Shown piece after piece: positions 24,723 to 38,361 of a stretch of 64,000 nucleotides of DNA (within the stretch, counting starts at the first letter, position 1; each line of letters starts with the position of its first letter). The translations under genes were made by a program, and so were the position numbers. The notes below the pieces were generated by a model, which worked only from the letters and a program-made list of their open reading frames with translations, made no database searches and was not told the DNA's origin. The stretch covers positions 24,715,237-24,779,236 of the forward strand of contig OX388307.1 in the NCBI GenBank assembly GCA_947579605.1, written 5' to 3'. This stretch comes from Athripsodes cinereus (Eukaryota; Arthropoda; Insecta; Trichoptera; Leptoceridae).

Positions 24723-26699
24723 TTTTTTCATCGGAATTGTCGGGGAGAATATCTTAAAGGTTCAGTGAAATTAATGAATAACATGAAATGTGATATGTAG
24801 TAACATACTCAATCAGATATAATATGCTTAGTTAAACTGATCTAATACTTATGTACCTATAGCTACCAGCTTACAGGCAAAAGTACACAGTAATTTAACG
24901 AAACTAGAGAGTAGACATGTAGGTAGGTAGGTACATATATATATCAGACGTTATTCGATATAAGTCCTCTAATCACAGAGGTAAACATACAATATACCTA
25001 CATGTGCAATAGATATTTGCTTACTTGCATTTAGTAGATAGTTCAGTTTTCCCGAAGAGGGAGATAATGTTGACTCTGAGTTATTTTAGTATTGCGGTTG
25101 TCCTAGACTCAGGCGAAAGGCAAACATGGCAAACATACTTAGATAGAGTTGTGGTGGTATATCAAATACCTGCTGCCTATCTACATGCACTATTCTATAC
25201 TATCAACTGTTCTGTCTGATACCAAAGAACAACTCACCATTGAAAGTAGGTGCTTCAGTACACAATGTAATATCTACAAATACAGAAATTATACTTCGAA
25301 CAGACATTTGATCAAACACGAACCCCTTGCGAATCAATCCCCCCCTTGAAGACACACAGGTTTTCCGTTCCTCCCAACTTAATGTCTAACAAGCATAGTA
25401 TTAAACCTCCTACGAGCTACGAGTACAACAAGTACCAGGTACCTATTATAAGTATTATGAGTACTGCGTTAAAAAAATTATTACTTGTATATCGTATGTA
25501 TATATACCAACTCGAAAAACAGGTACGATTATACCTAGTGATGTTATATTAACTTTCAATTACAATTTTGTATTGACAATTTTATTAGATTCTTAAACAT
25601 ATTATTATGTACTAATAAGTCATGATACTATCAATATATCAAGGCTATTTTATTATTATTAATCAAGCTATAAATAGTTATTATTTTGACACGGATATTT
25701 ATCCTGCAATATGTCAAATTCGCCTAAGGCAGATTAAAAGAATAAAACATTACTTATTGCATTTCGAAAGTGTATACATACACAAAATAAAAAATATTAG
25801 GTATATTTTTATTCCCTATTATTATTAAATTGGAAAAAAACGGTGTTTTTGTTTTTAATTTTATAAAATATTAATATTTAACAATCAATATGAAATTCCA
25901 CGATATATGTCACATAATATTTAAAAAAAAAAGTATTAAATTTGTTAAAATAAAACAAATTTGTATAGTACTTCACTTCAAGATAGACTTGCCCTATCTT
26001 CCACCAAATACTGTCGACAATGTATACTATCTGTCAAATTAATTTAACTACTTTGTGTTATTACGATCAATTTCAAAAGTATGTAGTATTGATACACGGA
26101 GGTTTGCTTTCATTCTCTCTGCAGTAATACTCCCTATACATAGTTGTATAATGAGACTTACACGCAAAGTTATCCAGTGGTAGGTGAAACATAAACAACA
26201 AGAAATATATTATTAGCAATATTATGGCTGAACTAGAAGCAGTAGTTGAACTGAACTCCTCTGGGTTGTGTTCGAGATTCCCAGCACCAATATTGCGATG
26301 ATATTTACAACAATAACAACAGCCACCCATACTAGAAGTTGAGTTGAGTTGAGAATCTATCCGCATAGTTAACTGTATGCAGTATACCTTCACTATATTA
26401 TGTACAGTAGATCCTAACTACATGCCCAAGGCACTTGGAAGCAGTCCATAACAATGCACATTGCACATATTGACAACACGGGTTACATCACACATACACA
26501 TATTGAAAATTGTATTGGAATAACATAAAATCTTATCATATTATACCTAGCATATTATAGTATGATGTTATATCGGCCAGCATAAGTTATTTCTTACTCA
26601 TTACATTCTAAATAACTATTCACATAGTTAAGATAACCAGTGTAAATAGATTGTTATAATAACTGAAACCAAAATCACAAAATTTTCAAAATAACTAAA

Positions 26700-27050
26700 C
26701 TTGGTTGCGAAAGGACGAAAGTGGAATAAATGCAGTGGAGATGCGATGAATGGTTGGTACAATGTGTTGCTTGATAGAGTGAAGAATGAGAATATTAGAA
26801 GAATAAGCGAATGCAAGAGAAGTCTTGTGGATAGAATGAGTGTAAATAAGTTACTTATATGGACATGAGGAAAGAATGAATAAGGAAAGGATGACAAAGA
26901 AGATAATATACTTACTATCTAATAGAGGGGGTGTCAAGAAGCGCAGGCTTCTAGAATCATGTGACTTGATCACGTGGTTCAAATTCTCAATGACAGCCGT
27001 AGATTAAGAGAAATCGACGTGAATGTTTGAAAAAATAATATGAATGCAAC
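26700..27050 (+). pseudogene. Strongly decayed LINE C-terminal relic
   Basis: Words such as GAATAAGCGAATGCAAGAGA, GTGTAAATAAGTTACTTATA, GGAAAGAATGAATAAGGAAA, GGATGACAAAGAAGATAATA and CGACGTGAATGTTTGA align in order with the LINE at 44607 and the relic at 19242. Many stops and indels; not functional. Confidence 0.55.
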
Positions 27051-27143
27051 TATTTATTTATTTTATTCTTCACTGTAAATTGGTAACAATATTTCAAATC
27101 AATACAAAGTATCATAAAAATATCAGTTATACAATTCAATGTG

Positions 27144-27324
27144 CGAGTTCACCGGTAGCCTGGAGGTATGTAGAGTCTCGGCCTTCAGAACAAGGGGTCC
27201 GTGGTTCGATCCCAGGTGCCGGCAAACTCCCCTTTCACGGCACAAGCTTTTAGCTTAGTGTGAAAGGTATATAAGGTTGTATTTGGGTTTATAACAAAAC
27301 CCAGATATATCTTTTTTTTTTTAA
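27144..27324 (+). mobile_element. tRNA-derived SINE, copy 2
   Basis: Same head and body as the copy at 3890: GAGTTCACCGGTAGCCTGGA, the B box GGTTCGATCCC, CTCCCCTTTCACGGCACAAG, and ACCCAGATATATC followed by a T-rich tail. It differs from copy 1 by scattered substitutions, so the family is not recent here. Confidence 0.85.
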
Positions 27325-27327
27325 ATG

Positions 27328-27480
27328 TACAAAAGGCGAGTTTATTGCTAGAATGCGATGTCTTTCAACTAACCCGAATGTAGAAGAAGCGAAAGAAATA
27401 TGTAAGGATAGACTATATATGGCGTTCCATTCCTTCTGCCTATCCCATTTCGGATACGGCGAGAGGTTATAATAATAATA
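27328..27480 (+). mobile_element. Nested LINE fragments with (ATA)n tail
   Basis: The signature AAAAGGCGAGTTTATTGCTA..GAATGCGATGTCTTTCAACTAACCC is followed directly by GTAGAAGAAGCGAAAGAAAT, ATGTAAGGATAG and GGATACGGCGAGAGG (LINE 44607-type end), then TTATAATAATAATAATATG. Two element types are joined. Confidence 0.5.
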
Positions 27481-28089
27481 ATATGTATTATATTGTCAGG
27501 TAGGTACTATATATCTCGTTGCAGTGGCTAGAATGTTCATGTATAACTTTTGGAACAACAAATGAAAAATTCATGCTAACCTTACACAGCATCACGTCAG
27601 CTGGAGGTAGTGATGCGAGAAAATCCAACAATCCTCAAGGGCTTACGTATGTTTTAGTTAGAAATTATTCAGCGGTAGTTTTGTTAGGAAAGTCCGTTTC
27701 GTGCATTATGCAAGTTTTACATAAAATTATTCCATTTATTAGCCACTCCGCGGGGCACAGTGGTCGGTAACAGAATTTCCTCTTCCATTTATATTTTCAA
27801 TTCTCCCTGGCAGAAATTCACTGAGAACTTATGCGCTTCCACTGCGAAGTTATGATGTAAAATTTTGGCACACTCAGTCAGTCGGAATTTTCTTTAGTTT
27901 TAGAAGTATTACACGTTACTTAATAGATTACATTCGGCCATATTCGTGCTACTTTATGATACTGTATGCCTATAAATGATGATATTATTTTATATTATGA
28001 TTATATGCTATATTCTGTAGAAAATATTTTTCATGATGAAGCTAATATAATCCATTTAAATATTTTCAATAATCAATCTACATTACGTA

Positions 28090-28300
28090 CCATCACGGCG
28101 TATCCCACAAGCGAGGAAACCAGCGGACCAGCTGCATGTAGGTACATAATAAACATGCAAGATGTTCTCTTTGTGCCAAAAAATCAAGACATTCAGGATG
28201 GGTGGCAAACCTCATCGTTGAATTTAAGATGTAAAATATCTTAATTTTTTCAATGGCCTGCCTTTTACAGTACCCTTAAAAACTTACGGAAAAGAGTGAA
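28090..28300 (+). repeat. GGCATATCCCAC-family copy (nearly full)
   Basis: TACCATCACGGCGTATCCCA, CAAGCGAGGAAACCAGCGGA, CATGCAAGATGTTCTCTTTG, GACATTCAGGATGGGTGGCA, TTGAATTTAAGATGTAAAAT, CCTGCCTTTTACAGTACCC and ACTTACGGAAAAGAGTGAAC cover all blocks of the family in order. Confidence 0.75.
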
Positions 28301-30379
28301 CATTACGTACCTACATGTAATGTATACAATATTGAATAATATTTTTCGTAGGTTTACTCAACTCCTTAACTTGCAATAACAATAGTTTAATTTTAAGAAT
28401 GAACTTATAATATTCATAAATATATATCACAACCGTAAATACACAGTAATGCAAAAATTATCAAGATTTATTAATTTTTGTAATTGGTATTTAAAGCTCT
28501 GTATTTTAAGTTAGTATATTTTATAATAAGTTTTAAGATTAATTAAAACTGAACCAAGACTAGGTAACTCTTTGCTCCTTTAATTCCCAAGATAAAACTG
28601 GAAAGACAAAATAAATATTATGTTTATTAATAAAAAAATACATAATTTACATTCCACGTCGAAGAAAATGCTGGCGGGATTTTATATTCTCTTATTTTAT
28701 TTTAACTTTGTGGTTAAAATGTTATTAAAAATATATATATACCTATATATAAGCAGTTAGTATATTAATAATTTGTAGGTAACATGATTTTCTATCGGAA
28801 AATTAAAAAAGTTATGAGGGAGTTGGTTACTCGTTGCGATGCGACTTATTATTTTTCTAGTCGTTGAATTTTAAAATTGAGTCTTCGTTCAGTTAACTAG
28901 AAAACTTTTATGAAATTGAAAAATTGATGTTTTCCAAAGAAAGTTACACGTGAATATTATTATTATATCTGAAGAAATTACTTTACGTAAATAATAATTA
29001 AATGAATAAATATTTCTTGCACCTACATATCTATACAAAAATAAATAATAAAACTTTTTTTATTTATTTACTGTTTTATATTTTTAGTCAAGTTTTATTT
29101 TAGTTTAATCTGAACTTAATTATGCATTATAATATATTATAATTATACGTATAGACTTTCATTTATTTCATAATAAATTACAAATTTCATACATACTATA
29201 TTGATGCTGCCCAACTAGGTAGATCTTTTACTAGGGCAAACATCTCTATAGAGAATTATGAAATAAAATGCATATTAAAATTTATTTATTTATTAAGCAT
29301 CAACAGTACACTACAGACAACATAATTATATACATACATAACAACAAAACAATATAGTCAAATAAGGAATCAATACATTGCCCCATTTATAAGTGTACAC
29401 ATCATAACAATAATTTGTATTATATTCAAAGCCCATAAGGTTGTCACATTTAAATAAAAAAAATGGAAATTGATAGACAGGAATTTCATAAATACAATTA
29501 AAAAAACAAACATGAACAACAGTTGTCCGATCTTACTAAATGTTATAGTTACTCAATAAATAATATTAAACAATCAGTGCTGTCATTCACTTCACAAAAT
29601 GGTCAATATACACAGGATGAACTGTCGCAAACTTCTCTATCACGATAACAAGACTAACAAAGAAGTTTACATACACGTAGGCGTCAACATATCATAAAGA
29701 TCATTATAAGATAAATGCTATATATCTTCATATTTGAATAACAGCAGGTCATAATTTGAAAACGATTTGCAGCAACACCACGATGATCTCTTTTGATACG
29801 TCAAATTTTATAATTTTTTACTTGACTTCATATAGAAATAGCTATTAATTATAATATATAAGTACATAGATACTTTATCATAATTTGATGTACGAGGTAT
29901 AGTGTAATTAAACTCCGTGAGAGATACCTCATAATGTTCCCCACAGGAAAGTTAGAATAATAGAACACAGTAGGTATGTGATGATACTTACGTATCTTTC
30001 CACATCCCGTCCGACAGACCATACAATCCACAATACCCGGTAATTGTACACAATACACGTAGGTATGTACTTTGTTTTGCAACTAGTAAATAAATACCAT
30101 TCCATTCTTCGCAAGGACATTTTCATTAGGTTATTTTTTTAGATCCATCAATATTTCATCGGATAATTTTCTATTTCTTATAAGGCATGTAACATCTACA
30201 ATTCAGCTATTATATAGATAGATATATAGAGATTTGTACTTCATGAGATAACCTGAAATGATTGTTTTATTTATTAATTACAAGATTAAATATTTGTACA
30301 TATATTCCTACCCTTCTAACTTTGATAGATGTTACCTACCAAAAAAAAATTTTTGAATTAGTAGAATTTAATAATTATT
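28301..30379. other. AT-rich intergenic stretch
   Basis: No gene. From 29281 the run TTTATTTATTTATTAAGCAT and following sequence to about 29800 could be the 3' UTR of a LINE on the complement, by analogy with 14527 and 49745, but no coding end was found. Confidence 0.35.
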
Positions 30380-30650
30380 CTACTTTATTTTTGTAGTGTG
30401 CCATGTAAAGCCGATATTTGTGTGGTGTGCCATGTAAACATTTCATTGACATTCTATACTGACACTCCAATATTTTGTGATTTGACTAAAGTTATTGATA
30501 TTATGTATTTCCCATTTGTGTTTTTGTTTTTCGACAGTCTTTTGTTCTTATCTTGCTTCAGCTGTGTTGTGAATGAGAAATTTGATTTGTATATTTTTTG
30601 TGTATTTTTTAAACATGTAAAAGGCTAACGCCGTGGATTTGTAAAAAAAT
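30380..30650 (+). mobile_element. LINE 3'-end relic with AAGGCTAACGCCGTG signature
   Basis: AACATGTAAAAGGCTAACGC..CGTGGATTTG at 30612-30640 matches AACATGTTAAAGGCTAACGC..CGTGAATATA at 10261-10287, with similar T-rich sequence before both. The first part also repeats GTGCCATGTAAA twice (30398 and 30428). Class uncertain. Confidence 0.4.
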
Positions 30651-30745
30651 ATTCGTTAAACATCATGTATAAAACATTTAATATCTTCAGTAATATAGTA
30701 ATATATGCCAACCATTCTGAATGTTTATTATGTATTTCATATAAC

Positions 30746-31088
30746 GAAGTGGGTATGTTCATAAGATGTAGTAAGTTAATCGGCTACCTTACTCGAAGTG
30801 GGTATATTCATAAGATGTAGTAAGTTAATCGGCTACCTTACTCGAAGTGGGTATATTCATAAGATGCAGTAAGTTAATCGGCTACCTTACTCGAAGTGGG
30901 TATATTCATAAGATGCAGTAAGTTAATCGCCTACCTTACTCGAAGTGGGTATATTCATAAGATGCAGTAAGTTAATCGGCTACCTTACTCGAAGTGGGTA
31001 TATTCATAAGATGCAGTAAGTTAATCGCCTACCTTACTCGAAGTGGGTATATTCATAAGATGCAGTAAGTTAATTGGCTACCTTACTT
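30746..31088. repeat. 49-bp tandem repeat, 7 copies
   Basis: Unit GAAGTGGGTATATTCATAAG..ATGCAGTAAGTTAATCGGCT..ACCTTACTC. Copies start at 30746, 30795, 30844, 30893, 30942, 30991 and 31040. Copies 4 and 6 share CGCC for CGGC, so part of the array spread as a two-unit block. Copies 1-2 keep ATGTAG instead of ATGCAG. Confidence 0.95.
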
Positions 31089-31559
31089 ACTAAAGATGTC
31101 ATGATGGTACCTAATTACAGCTAAATAGAGAGATCAATATAATTTAAGACTTTAACTCTTCTAAAGATGAATTATTTTCATGAGAATATTATCAATACAT
31201 TATTATATTAACTCCAAGTACATACCAGTACACACTTTACTCATTTTAATAAGTAATATATGTAGGTATATAATATAATTGAGTAAGAGTAAGATGTTAT
31301 ATTTTTATTTTGCTACTTGATACATTACTTATCAATAATATTATACCTACTTTGTAGATAAAAGAGTTTAATGTGTACATATTGTATTGGCTGGCTTTAG
31401 GCAGTCAATATTTATATTTATTACTATCAGATGTATTATGTGTAATTGAAACAATATTACCTTTAGATCTGAATGTATATTTTACGAGGTCGATCTATAA
31501 ACACTGCCTAATACATAATAAGAAAAGTATTGGGTTTTGTGAGAATAAAATGTCATAGT

Positions 31560-31760
31560 GGAGCACCAGTTATAGAATTGGTCTCCCACTCTTTTCCGTA
31601 AATTTTCGAGTGTCGAATGTAAAGGCAGGTGTTTGAAAAAATTCAAATATTTTACACCTTAAATTCAGCGATTAGGTTTGTAATCCATCCTGAATTTCTT
31701 CATTATTTGTTGACACAGAGAGGACAACTCACTTGTTCATTATATGCTGGCTTCTCTACA
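31560..31760 (-). repeat. GGCATATCCCAC-family copy
   Basis: ATTGGTCTCCCACTCTTTTC, TTTTACACCTTAAATTCAGC, ATCCATCCTGAATTTC and GTTGACACAGAGAGGACAAC are in the family's complementary order; the CCCACTTGTGGGATATGCC end is missing. Confidence 0.6.
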
Positions 31761-32587
31761 AGGAATTTAGTAAAATTGAAAGCTAAGAAAACGTCCTTTA
31801 ACTGCCTTAAAAAGATTTACGACTTGTAAAAATGGTAATAAAATCGATCGAATTTTACAACTCACGATAGTGGCCATTATCTGATATACAACAAAATTAT
31901 TATTCATTACATCTGCAATCCTGATTAAGAGTGGAAGTAGGAAATTAAGTACCTACCTACCTGGACATATTATACAGGAACAGGAAGAGGAGTGCTATGG
32001 ACAGACTGATCTGAGACGTGTCCGATGATGCGTGTAATTATAACAAGAATATTAGGTACTTATCACTATTATTGGCCTTGCTGTTGCTTTGTCTACTACT
32101 AATGTCTTTGTGGACATCAGTGAACCATGCATGACTGAAGTAGAATCACTCAATCAGATCAGTTATTATAATCGTAACCATTTGGTGCCTACTGCCTACC
32201 CACTTATTATGTAGTGGAGCTACACAGGAGTTGTGTATTGTGAGTTGTGTGTGTAGAGTATTTATTTTATTTATTATTACTTGAGACATCGTGCTGTAGT
32301 ACAATCAACTTCCTATATTTTTTTTAATAGACAATTACTACGGTTAATAATTTCCTGGACATCGTAAAACTAGGATATAATATTACCTACTTAAATAATA
32401 CTTTGGATAATAGATACCCAATCATCTTGTAGGTATGATACCTACCTAATACAAAAACTGTTCTACACATAGGTAAATACCAACCTAATCAGAATCGATA
32501 GCATATTCGAACACTTTTATTTATTTATGTCTGTAAAATAGATTGCAATTCTATCATATTTGTCGGAACAAATTTCACTCATAATAA

Positions 32588-32885
32588 TAATAATAATAAT
32601 GACAATTTATATATGGCGCCGTTTAATGATCCGCGACCATCTCAAGGGCGCAAAGCCGTGTAACATCCGTTAGGTAATAGGTCTCCCACCTTTTCCACAG
32701 TTTTCAAGCGTTCTGTAAAAGACATATACTCGAAAGAAAATGACATTTTACATCTTAAATTCAGCGGTGAGGTGCCACCCATCTTGAATGTCTTATATTT
32801 TGTTGGCACAGAGAGAACAGCTTACATGTTTATTACATGCGGTTGGTCTGCTAGATACCCCGCTTGTGAGATATCCGATGATGGA
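32588..32885 (-). repeat. Longest GGCATATCCCAC-family copy with (AAT)n and GGCGCC start
   Basis: AAT triplets (32582-32600) then TATATGGCGCCGTTTAATGA, CGACCATCTCAAGGGCGCAA, AGCCGTGTAACATCCGTTAG, GGTCTCCCACCTTTTCC, TTTTACATCTTAAATTCAGC, GGTGAGGTGCCACCCATCTT, GTTGGCACAGAGAGAACAGC, GGTTGGTCTGCTAGATACCC and TTGTGAGATATCCGATGATGG. It shows the family is about 250-300 bp and joins it to the CCCTTGAGATGG repeat. Confidence 0.75.
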
Positions 32886-35800
32886 ATAGAAAGTAAGATA
32901 ATATGAATCCAAACCTACATAGACATACACATACATGCGTAGTAGATTTCATTCTACGATATGCAGATAATAAAATAGTAAAATAGTTATTTATGTCAAC
33001 ATGTACCTATCAATAAAAGATATGTAATGGTTTTATTCTTAATAATTTCTGATATTTTGAAATAAGTACACTCGACCATTTCTACTTCTGCGATTCAACC
33101 AATTTAATACAGGTAATGAATTCTCTTTTTTACTCTACATACATACCTATACCTAGATAGTAAGTGGTATACGGGACATTAGTAGTATTATTATTTCTGA
33201 TATTAATTAATTAGCAATACAAACCTGACATTACTTACCATCAGAGATTCCTAGTATCCTATTTCATTAGGTTCCGTTTGCTTCTCTATAACTTCTGAAG
33301 AGAAGTCGTAATTAATATCGTCTACCACCCACGATTCATTTAACTAAGAATACAAACATCATTGCTAGGTAACAACATCAATGTTGCAATACTTCTTGAA
33401 TTAAATTATACAGATAAAATATTAAATTCTCTAAATTAAAAATCTCTTTGTATAGATACAAATATATACAATATACATAAAGTCGATATATAAATATTCA
33501 GAAGCATTATGTATAGCTCAGAACATTGCCTAAGCCCACAAAAGAAAAAACACTGGTATCTAGGAATTCGTCATGTAAGACTATAATTATGTCAAATCAA
33601 TCGTAATTTAAAAACTACAGGTACCTCTACATACTGCACAAAAGATGATATAGGTACTTATTATTACGCATTAAGATTTTACTGTAACATTGTTTATTGT
33701 TACACATTGCATAGAGTAGGTACTGTCCATGAAAAGAAACTTTAATTGTACTCGTAAATTGCATTCCTGAATATTAGACACACAAACACAAATGCATATA
33801 AATGTAAATGGATTTGAATTTCCATCCTATGAGAGTAAGTAAGCCTGTATTAGAATAGAATAGGGCTACATATAGAATCATTACCCATTCTCGTTCCAGC
33901 TATGCTGTCTGTCCCGTCATGGCGTCTGATTGATGGCCTTCCTCCGCTGCTTGACTCACGACAATCCAGATTTGAATTGCAAATGTCACTGAAGCTTGCT
34001 TCACTTATATGAAAATAATATTCATACAAATCCATGTCTCGTAACTTTGACAAATATTAATTTTTTGAGCACTGATTCTTTCAATTACATTGATTTTAAG
34101 TATGTACGAATCAACGTAAAACTAATAACAAGAAGCTGCAATTTTGAAGCCAAAAAGAAAAAGCCTTTTATCTTTTTTACATCATTCTCACCTGAAATAA
34201 AACGCTAAAAATACGCATTATCGCCAACCATACATTGATTGATGTGTATATAATATAGGTACAAACCCGATAAATGTAGGTATATAATAATATATAGTTG
34301 TTATGATATACTTAGATAATATTACAACCAAATCCAAATGCATTCATTACTTTAGGTAGGTACATGAGAAATATTTTTAAACAATTTTTACATCACAGAT
34401 TACATAATATGTATACTTAGTAACTAATTATAATTAATTAAATAAAGTAACTAATAATAATACACGGTGACATATCTTTCTCTGAAAAATTTAATGCTAA
34501 CATTTCACACAATAATAAAGTTACATTGTTCATCTCTCATATGAGAGGGTGTATACCGTTACTAAGTACAGGGAAAATGTCAATTATACGAAACACGAGA
34601 CTTACACAAATTTAATTTATTATATTCCTTGATTAGTGCCTCCCCGTGCCTCCATAACAATTCTCTTGTTTACGTGTTCCGCAGCCTGTCATCTCGCTCG
34701 TCAACTTCATGTCAAATGTATATTTAAATAATTCTATCATTTTTGTTGTTCGGTTTCCAAATAAGCGCTTATTGCATCACAAAGAAGCGAACCATTGATA
34801 ATTTTATCGCGAAGTTGGTTGCGAGCTAACGAACCTAAGGTTTAAAAAATAGCCACGTACTTATCACAAATTTCCCATGTATTTATTTATGTAATTTTTC
34901 AAATTAGGTATAGGGTTTACTAATATTAGTAATAATCCCGTATTGAAAAAAGTCTTACTTTAACCAGATGGCTGTTAAGCGTATCAAGAAATCAGTATAA
35001 CGAGCTAGCGAGCTATCTACCTTCTATCTAGATTATTTCATTAAGCTGCTGGGTCACCAATGGACAATTAATTGGACACCCTTTCACCCCCCTCTCATAT
35101 AATCGCCTCTCATCTTCTTAAAATCATGTCGTTGAGTATTTCATTTAACTTATTTATTGTATTACATACCATCTAATCAGATGAAATCTCACTGTGAATT
35201 ATTATCTTTCAACTCATAATATTTTGTCTTACCACAAAAATGAAAATCTCCAATTTATATAATCATGTTTCTGAAATTGTGAAGTAAAGTAAAACGAAAA
35301 TATTGTAAATAACTCCTTTTATATATCGCATTTCAAGCTTTATAATTATATGTTATCAAACAAGTAATAAAGTAGGTATAGTTATATTATATAATATATG
35401 TATCTATATAAGTTCGGAGCACATGTGTTCACATCTCTGTAATCTGTTTATGTTCGTTGTTATCTCTTAACTTTGTTGTTCGATATTTTATTTACCTTTG
35501 CATAACTTCTTAATCTTCACACTTGAGTAAATGATATAACGATATATGATATGCGGTGAAATAAACTGGTACTTAAATCTTATACTTTTAAGTAGCAAAT
35601 CTGTTTTTAGAACTTCAATATCGAGCATTCTTTCACGACACAAATAGTTATATAAAGGATAACAAATAGGTTTATCGCTAACTGTGAGATTTAGACAACT
35701 TTATATTCATTTTAAGTTTTTGTAATTACTTATGTTAAATGTCCCAGACGTTTAGTTTTCTTCTTGCTATATAATATGTAATAATGTATTTATATTTAGA

Positions 35801-37810
35801 AATATTTTCATTTCATATTGTTCTATTGGAAGCAGCATCCCAGACTCCCACGTGCAGTGCTTTCTTTACTCGACTTGATGCGCGTATTTTTAACAAGTCA
35901 ACTTCTGTTAAGTTTCTCCATGTTACTGGTTAATAATTTTAACAAGATTCAAGTTCTTGAACTATGAAGAATAGGTGAGCTCGAGATTTCTAAACTTTCT
36001 CTTATAAGATTATGCTATTATCCTGTCTCCTTTTTGTTTTTGAATTACCAAAACTTGTAAGAGAAGCGAACTGTAAGTTGAATTTACCAAAGCAGTGAGA
36101 TTTCCTTCGCTTGAAACTTCACAATTGCTTTTAACTTTGTCTTACTGTTGAATTCATCCTACAATCTTATCTTAGGTACTTTTTTCTTGTCTCGCTAGGT
36201 ATCTCTCTGAGACAACGATTTAAATTGTCTTGTAACATATTGAATCTGTGTTGTCACATTACTTCTCCATTATTACTTTTGGACATTGTTTCCCCACAAT
36301 AACGTAGTATGTTGAATTTATCGTTCCTTTGGAGAATTTGGGATTTACGTCACATTTTATCTGATGTATGAGGTGTTTTTTTTTATTTATTCCAACAAGA
36401 AAGGTGCCATAACAGTCGATTTTTTATCACAAAATAATTTATGAGATTAATGCAACTACGAATCTAGAGAAAAAACTAACTGATTGGAAAAATCTTAAAA
36501 TTAAATAAGGAAGTACTTATAATTCTCGTACATAATAAACGGAATAGGTAGTTAAATAATAATTAATCAAAAAGTATATTTTAAATTAAGGCATTCGGCT
36601 TCATTATCATAATTGCATATATTTTTTGAATAACAATAATATTAGTGTTTAACTAACCGAATATCTAATAACACAAACAAGAAATTCACCGTTTGATAAT
36701 TAGGGAAGTAAGTTCACGTGGGTTATTGTGTTAACATATTATTACAATAATATTTCCCTATATTATTCCTACTTGCACCTTCCTTCTTTCTCCATCTCCT
36801 GCTCTTCACATATTTACACATGGTATACATAATATAATTTCCTTAGTGATGCAATATGTCGCTAACTCGTTTAGTAGGTGTAATGTACACACAGCCACGT
36901 GTACTTATGTGTCACCGTAATAAATTTCATAAAATATAAGGGAATTAGGTTCCCAAAATAAGCCAACGCAGAAAGCGGATGGAAAAGGCTTGTTATGGCT
37001 TTATTAAATGACTCCCCAGTTGTAGGTATCCAGACGGTGCTTACGATATGCTTCCATGGAAATGTGTTAACTTAACGCTGTATCAACCACAAATGTTACC
37101 AGTGTTTAAAATTTTGTTATTATTGTGAGACTTTGAGAGATGGAATTCATCGAATTTATCAAAGATCTGTCGTGAAAATACTGATACTTCTCATTGAAAC
37201 AATAATATCACATTTACATATTAATCCTATTTCATCAAAAGAATATTAAATATATATTAAATATAAGTACCTACCTATTAAGAATATTACTCAACAAACA
37301 GCTCAACTGCACAACCAACAGATTATGCAAATTCTTTATAATAGGAAACAGGATTTTAACTGCACTTAAACCAGCCTAAGCCGATTCGTAAGCATCGGTA
37401 CATTATTCCCGTTTCCTACTAATAAGAGTTTGTATAATTTGTTGGATGGACAGATAAGCTGTCTGTTGAGTAATATTTTTTAATATCTTAACTCACGCAG
37501 GCGAAAAAAACCAGTAAAATGAGAAATTACGTTCAACAAGTAGCTATTTGATGATTTACTTTATCTTACTGCTTTCTTTTATTTGTGTATCTTTTAAAAT
37601 TTCTTTTGGAATCGCAGAGAACATAGAATGTACCTATAAAAGAAAAGAATTGTTGAGATAGGAGACCCTAAGTCTACACGAATTATTGACGAAGATAAAA
37701 ATACGAAATTCTATACCATGTTTGTCCAATTTCATTATCACCTATTGCTATCCGCCAGATCCGAAACTAGATGATGGATTATGATTTATGTCATCATCAT
37801 CATCATCATG
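32886..37810. other. Long AT-rich stretch
   Basis: No gene or repeat identified except the possible exon at 33885-34044 and the short word at 37365-37395 (AACCAGCCTAAGCCGATTCG) shared with 14117. The long T-rich region 35400-36400 has no protein-like frame. Confidence 0.45.
33885..34044 (-). CDS. Possible isolated coding exon (unrecognised)
   Basis: On the complement a GC-richer open stretch reads LRDMDLYEYYFHISEASFSD..., then CRESSSGGRPSIRRHDGTDS..AGTRM. It has a possible acceptor (TTTGTCAAAG) before 34044 and a possible donor (ATGG|GTAATG) after 33885. The 160-bp size, Ser/Arg-rich composition and base composition fit an exon better than the surrounding DNA, but no neighbouring exon or known family was found. 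It could also be an old transposon fragment. Confidence 0.3.
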
Positions 37811-37930
37811 TCAGCCTCCCTGCGTCCATTGTTGAACATAGGCCTCCCCCATTGATCTCCACAGCTCTCTATCCTGGGCAGACCGCATCCAGCCGACCCC
37901 TGCAACCCGTCTTATGTCGTCCGACCATCG
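37811..37930 (-). pseudogene. RTE-type LINE C-terminus with (ATG)n tail
   Basis: The complement reads RWSDDIRRVAGVGWMRSAQD then RELWRSMGEAYVQQWTQGG and a stop at 37813-37811, immediately followed by ATGATGATG repeats (37790-37809). This is the very common 3' end of RTE-like LINEs in moth and butterfly genomes (from memory of the family). The open frame is intact over the 39 visible codons; the rest is truncated. Confidence 0.85.
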
Positions 37931-38361
37931 TGATTTATGTATTTACACAATACTCATATTCTCACTTCTCTCATCCGCCAACTTTTTTCGTATTAGATAT
38001 CATCAATGCTTAGTAAATAAGTTGCATCACTATACTGTATTTTATTTATAGTAGAATTGTACTAAAGATAAAACTTGTAATAATTGTTTAAAAGTAAGTA
38101 TTTCTCATACTGTATTTCTTCTTGTTCCCACTTAAAGGAAAAGTTTCTTAAGACAAATTCTACTGGTTTTTCTATTGTTGACGCAGATCTGCATGAAAAT
38201 AACAGTGAAAGAGGATTAGGTACGTTAAAAAAATCACATGTATTTACGAAAAGTGATATTTAATTTTAAAATTATCTATTTGTTATTAATTGGTTAACAA
38301 TAATGCTGTTTTTAGTTATAGGTATATTGCATTGGTGGACTAGTAGTAGAATTCCATAATT

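Noticed and set aside
30746..31088. CRISPR-like array
   Set aside because: Units are contiguous without unique spacers and the genome is eukaryotic; it is a minisatellite.
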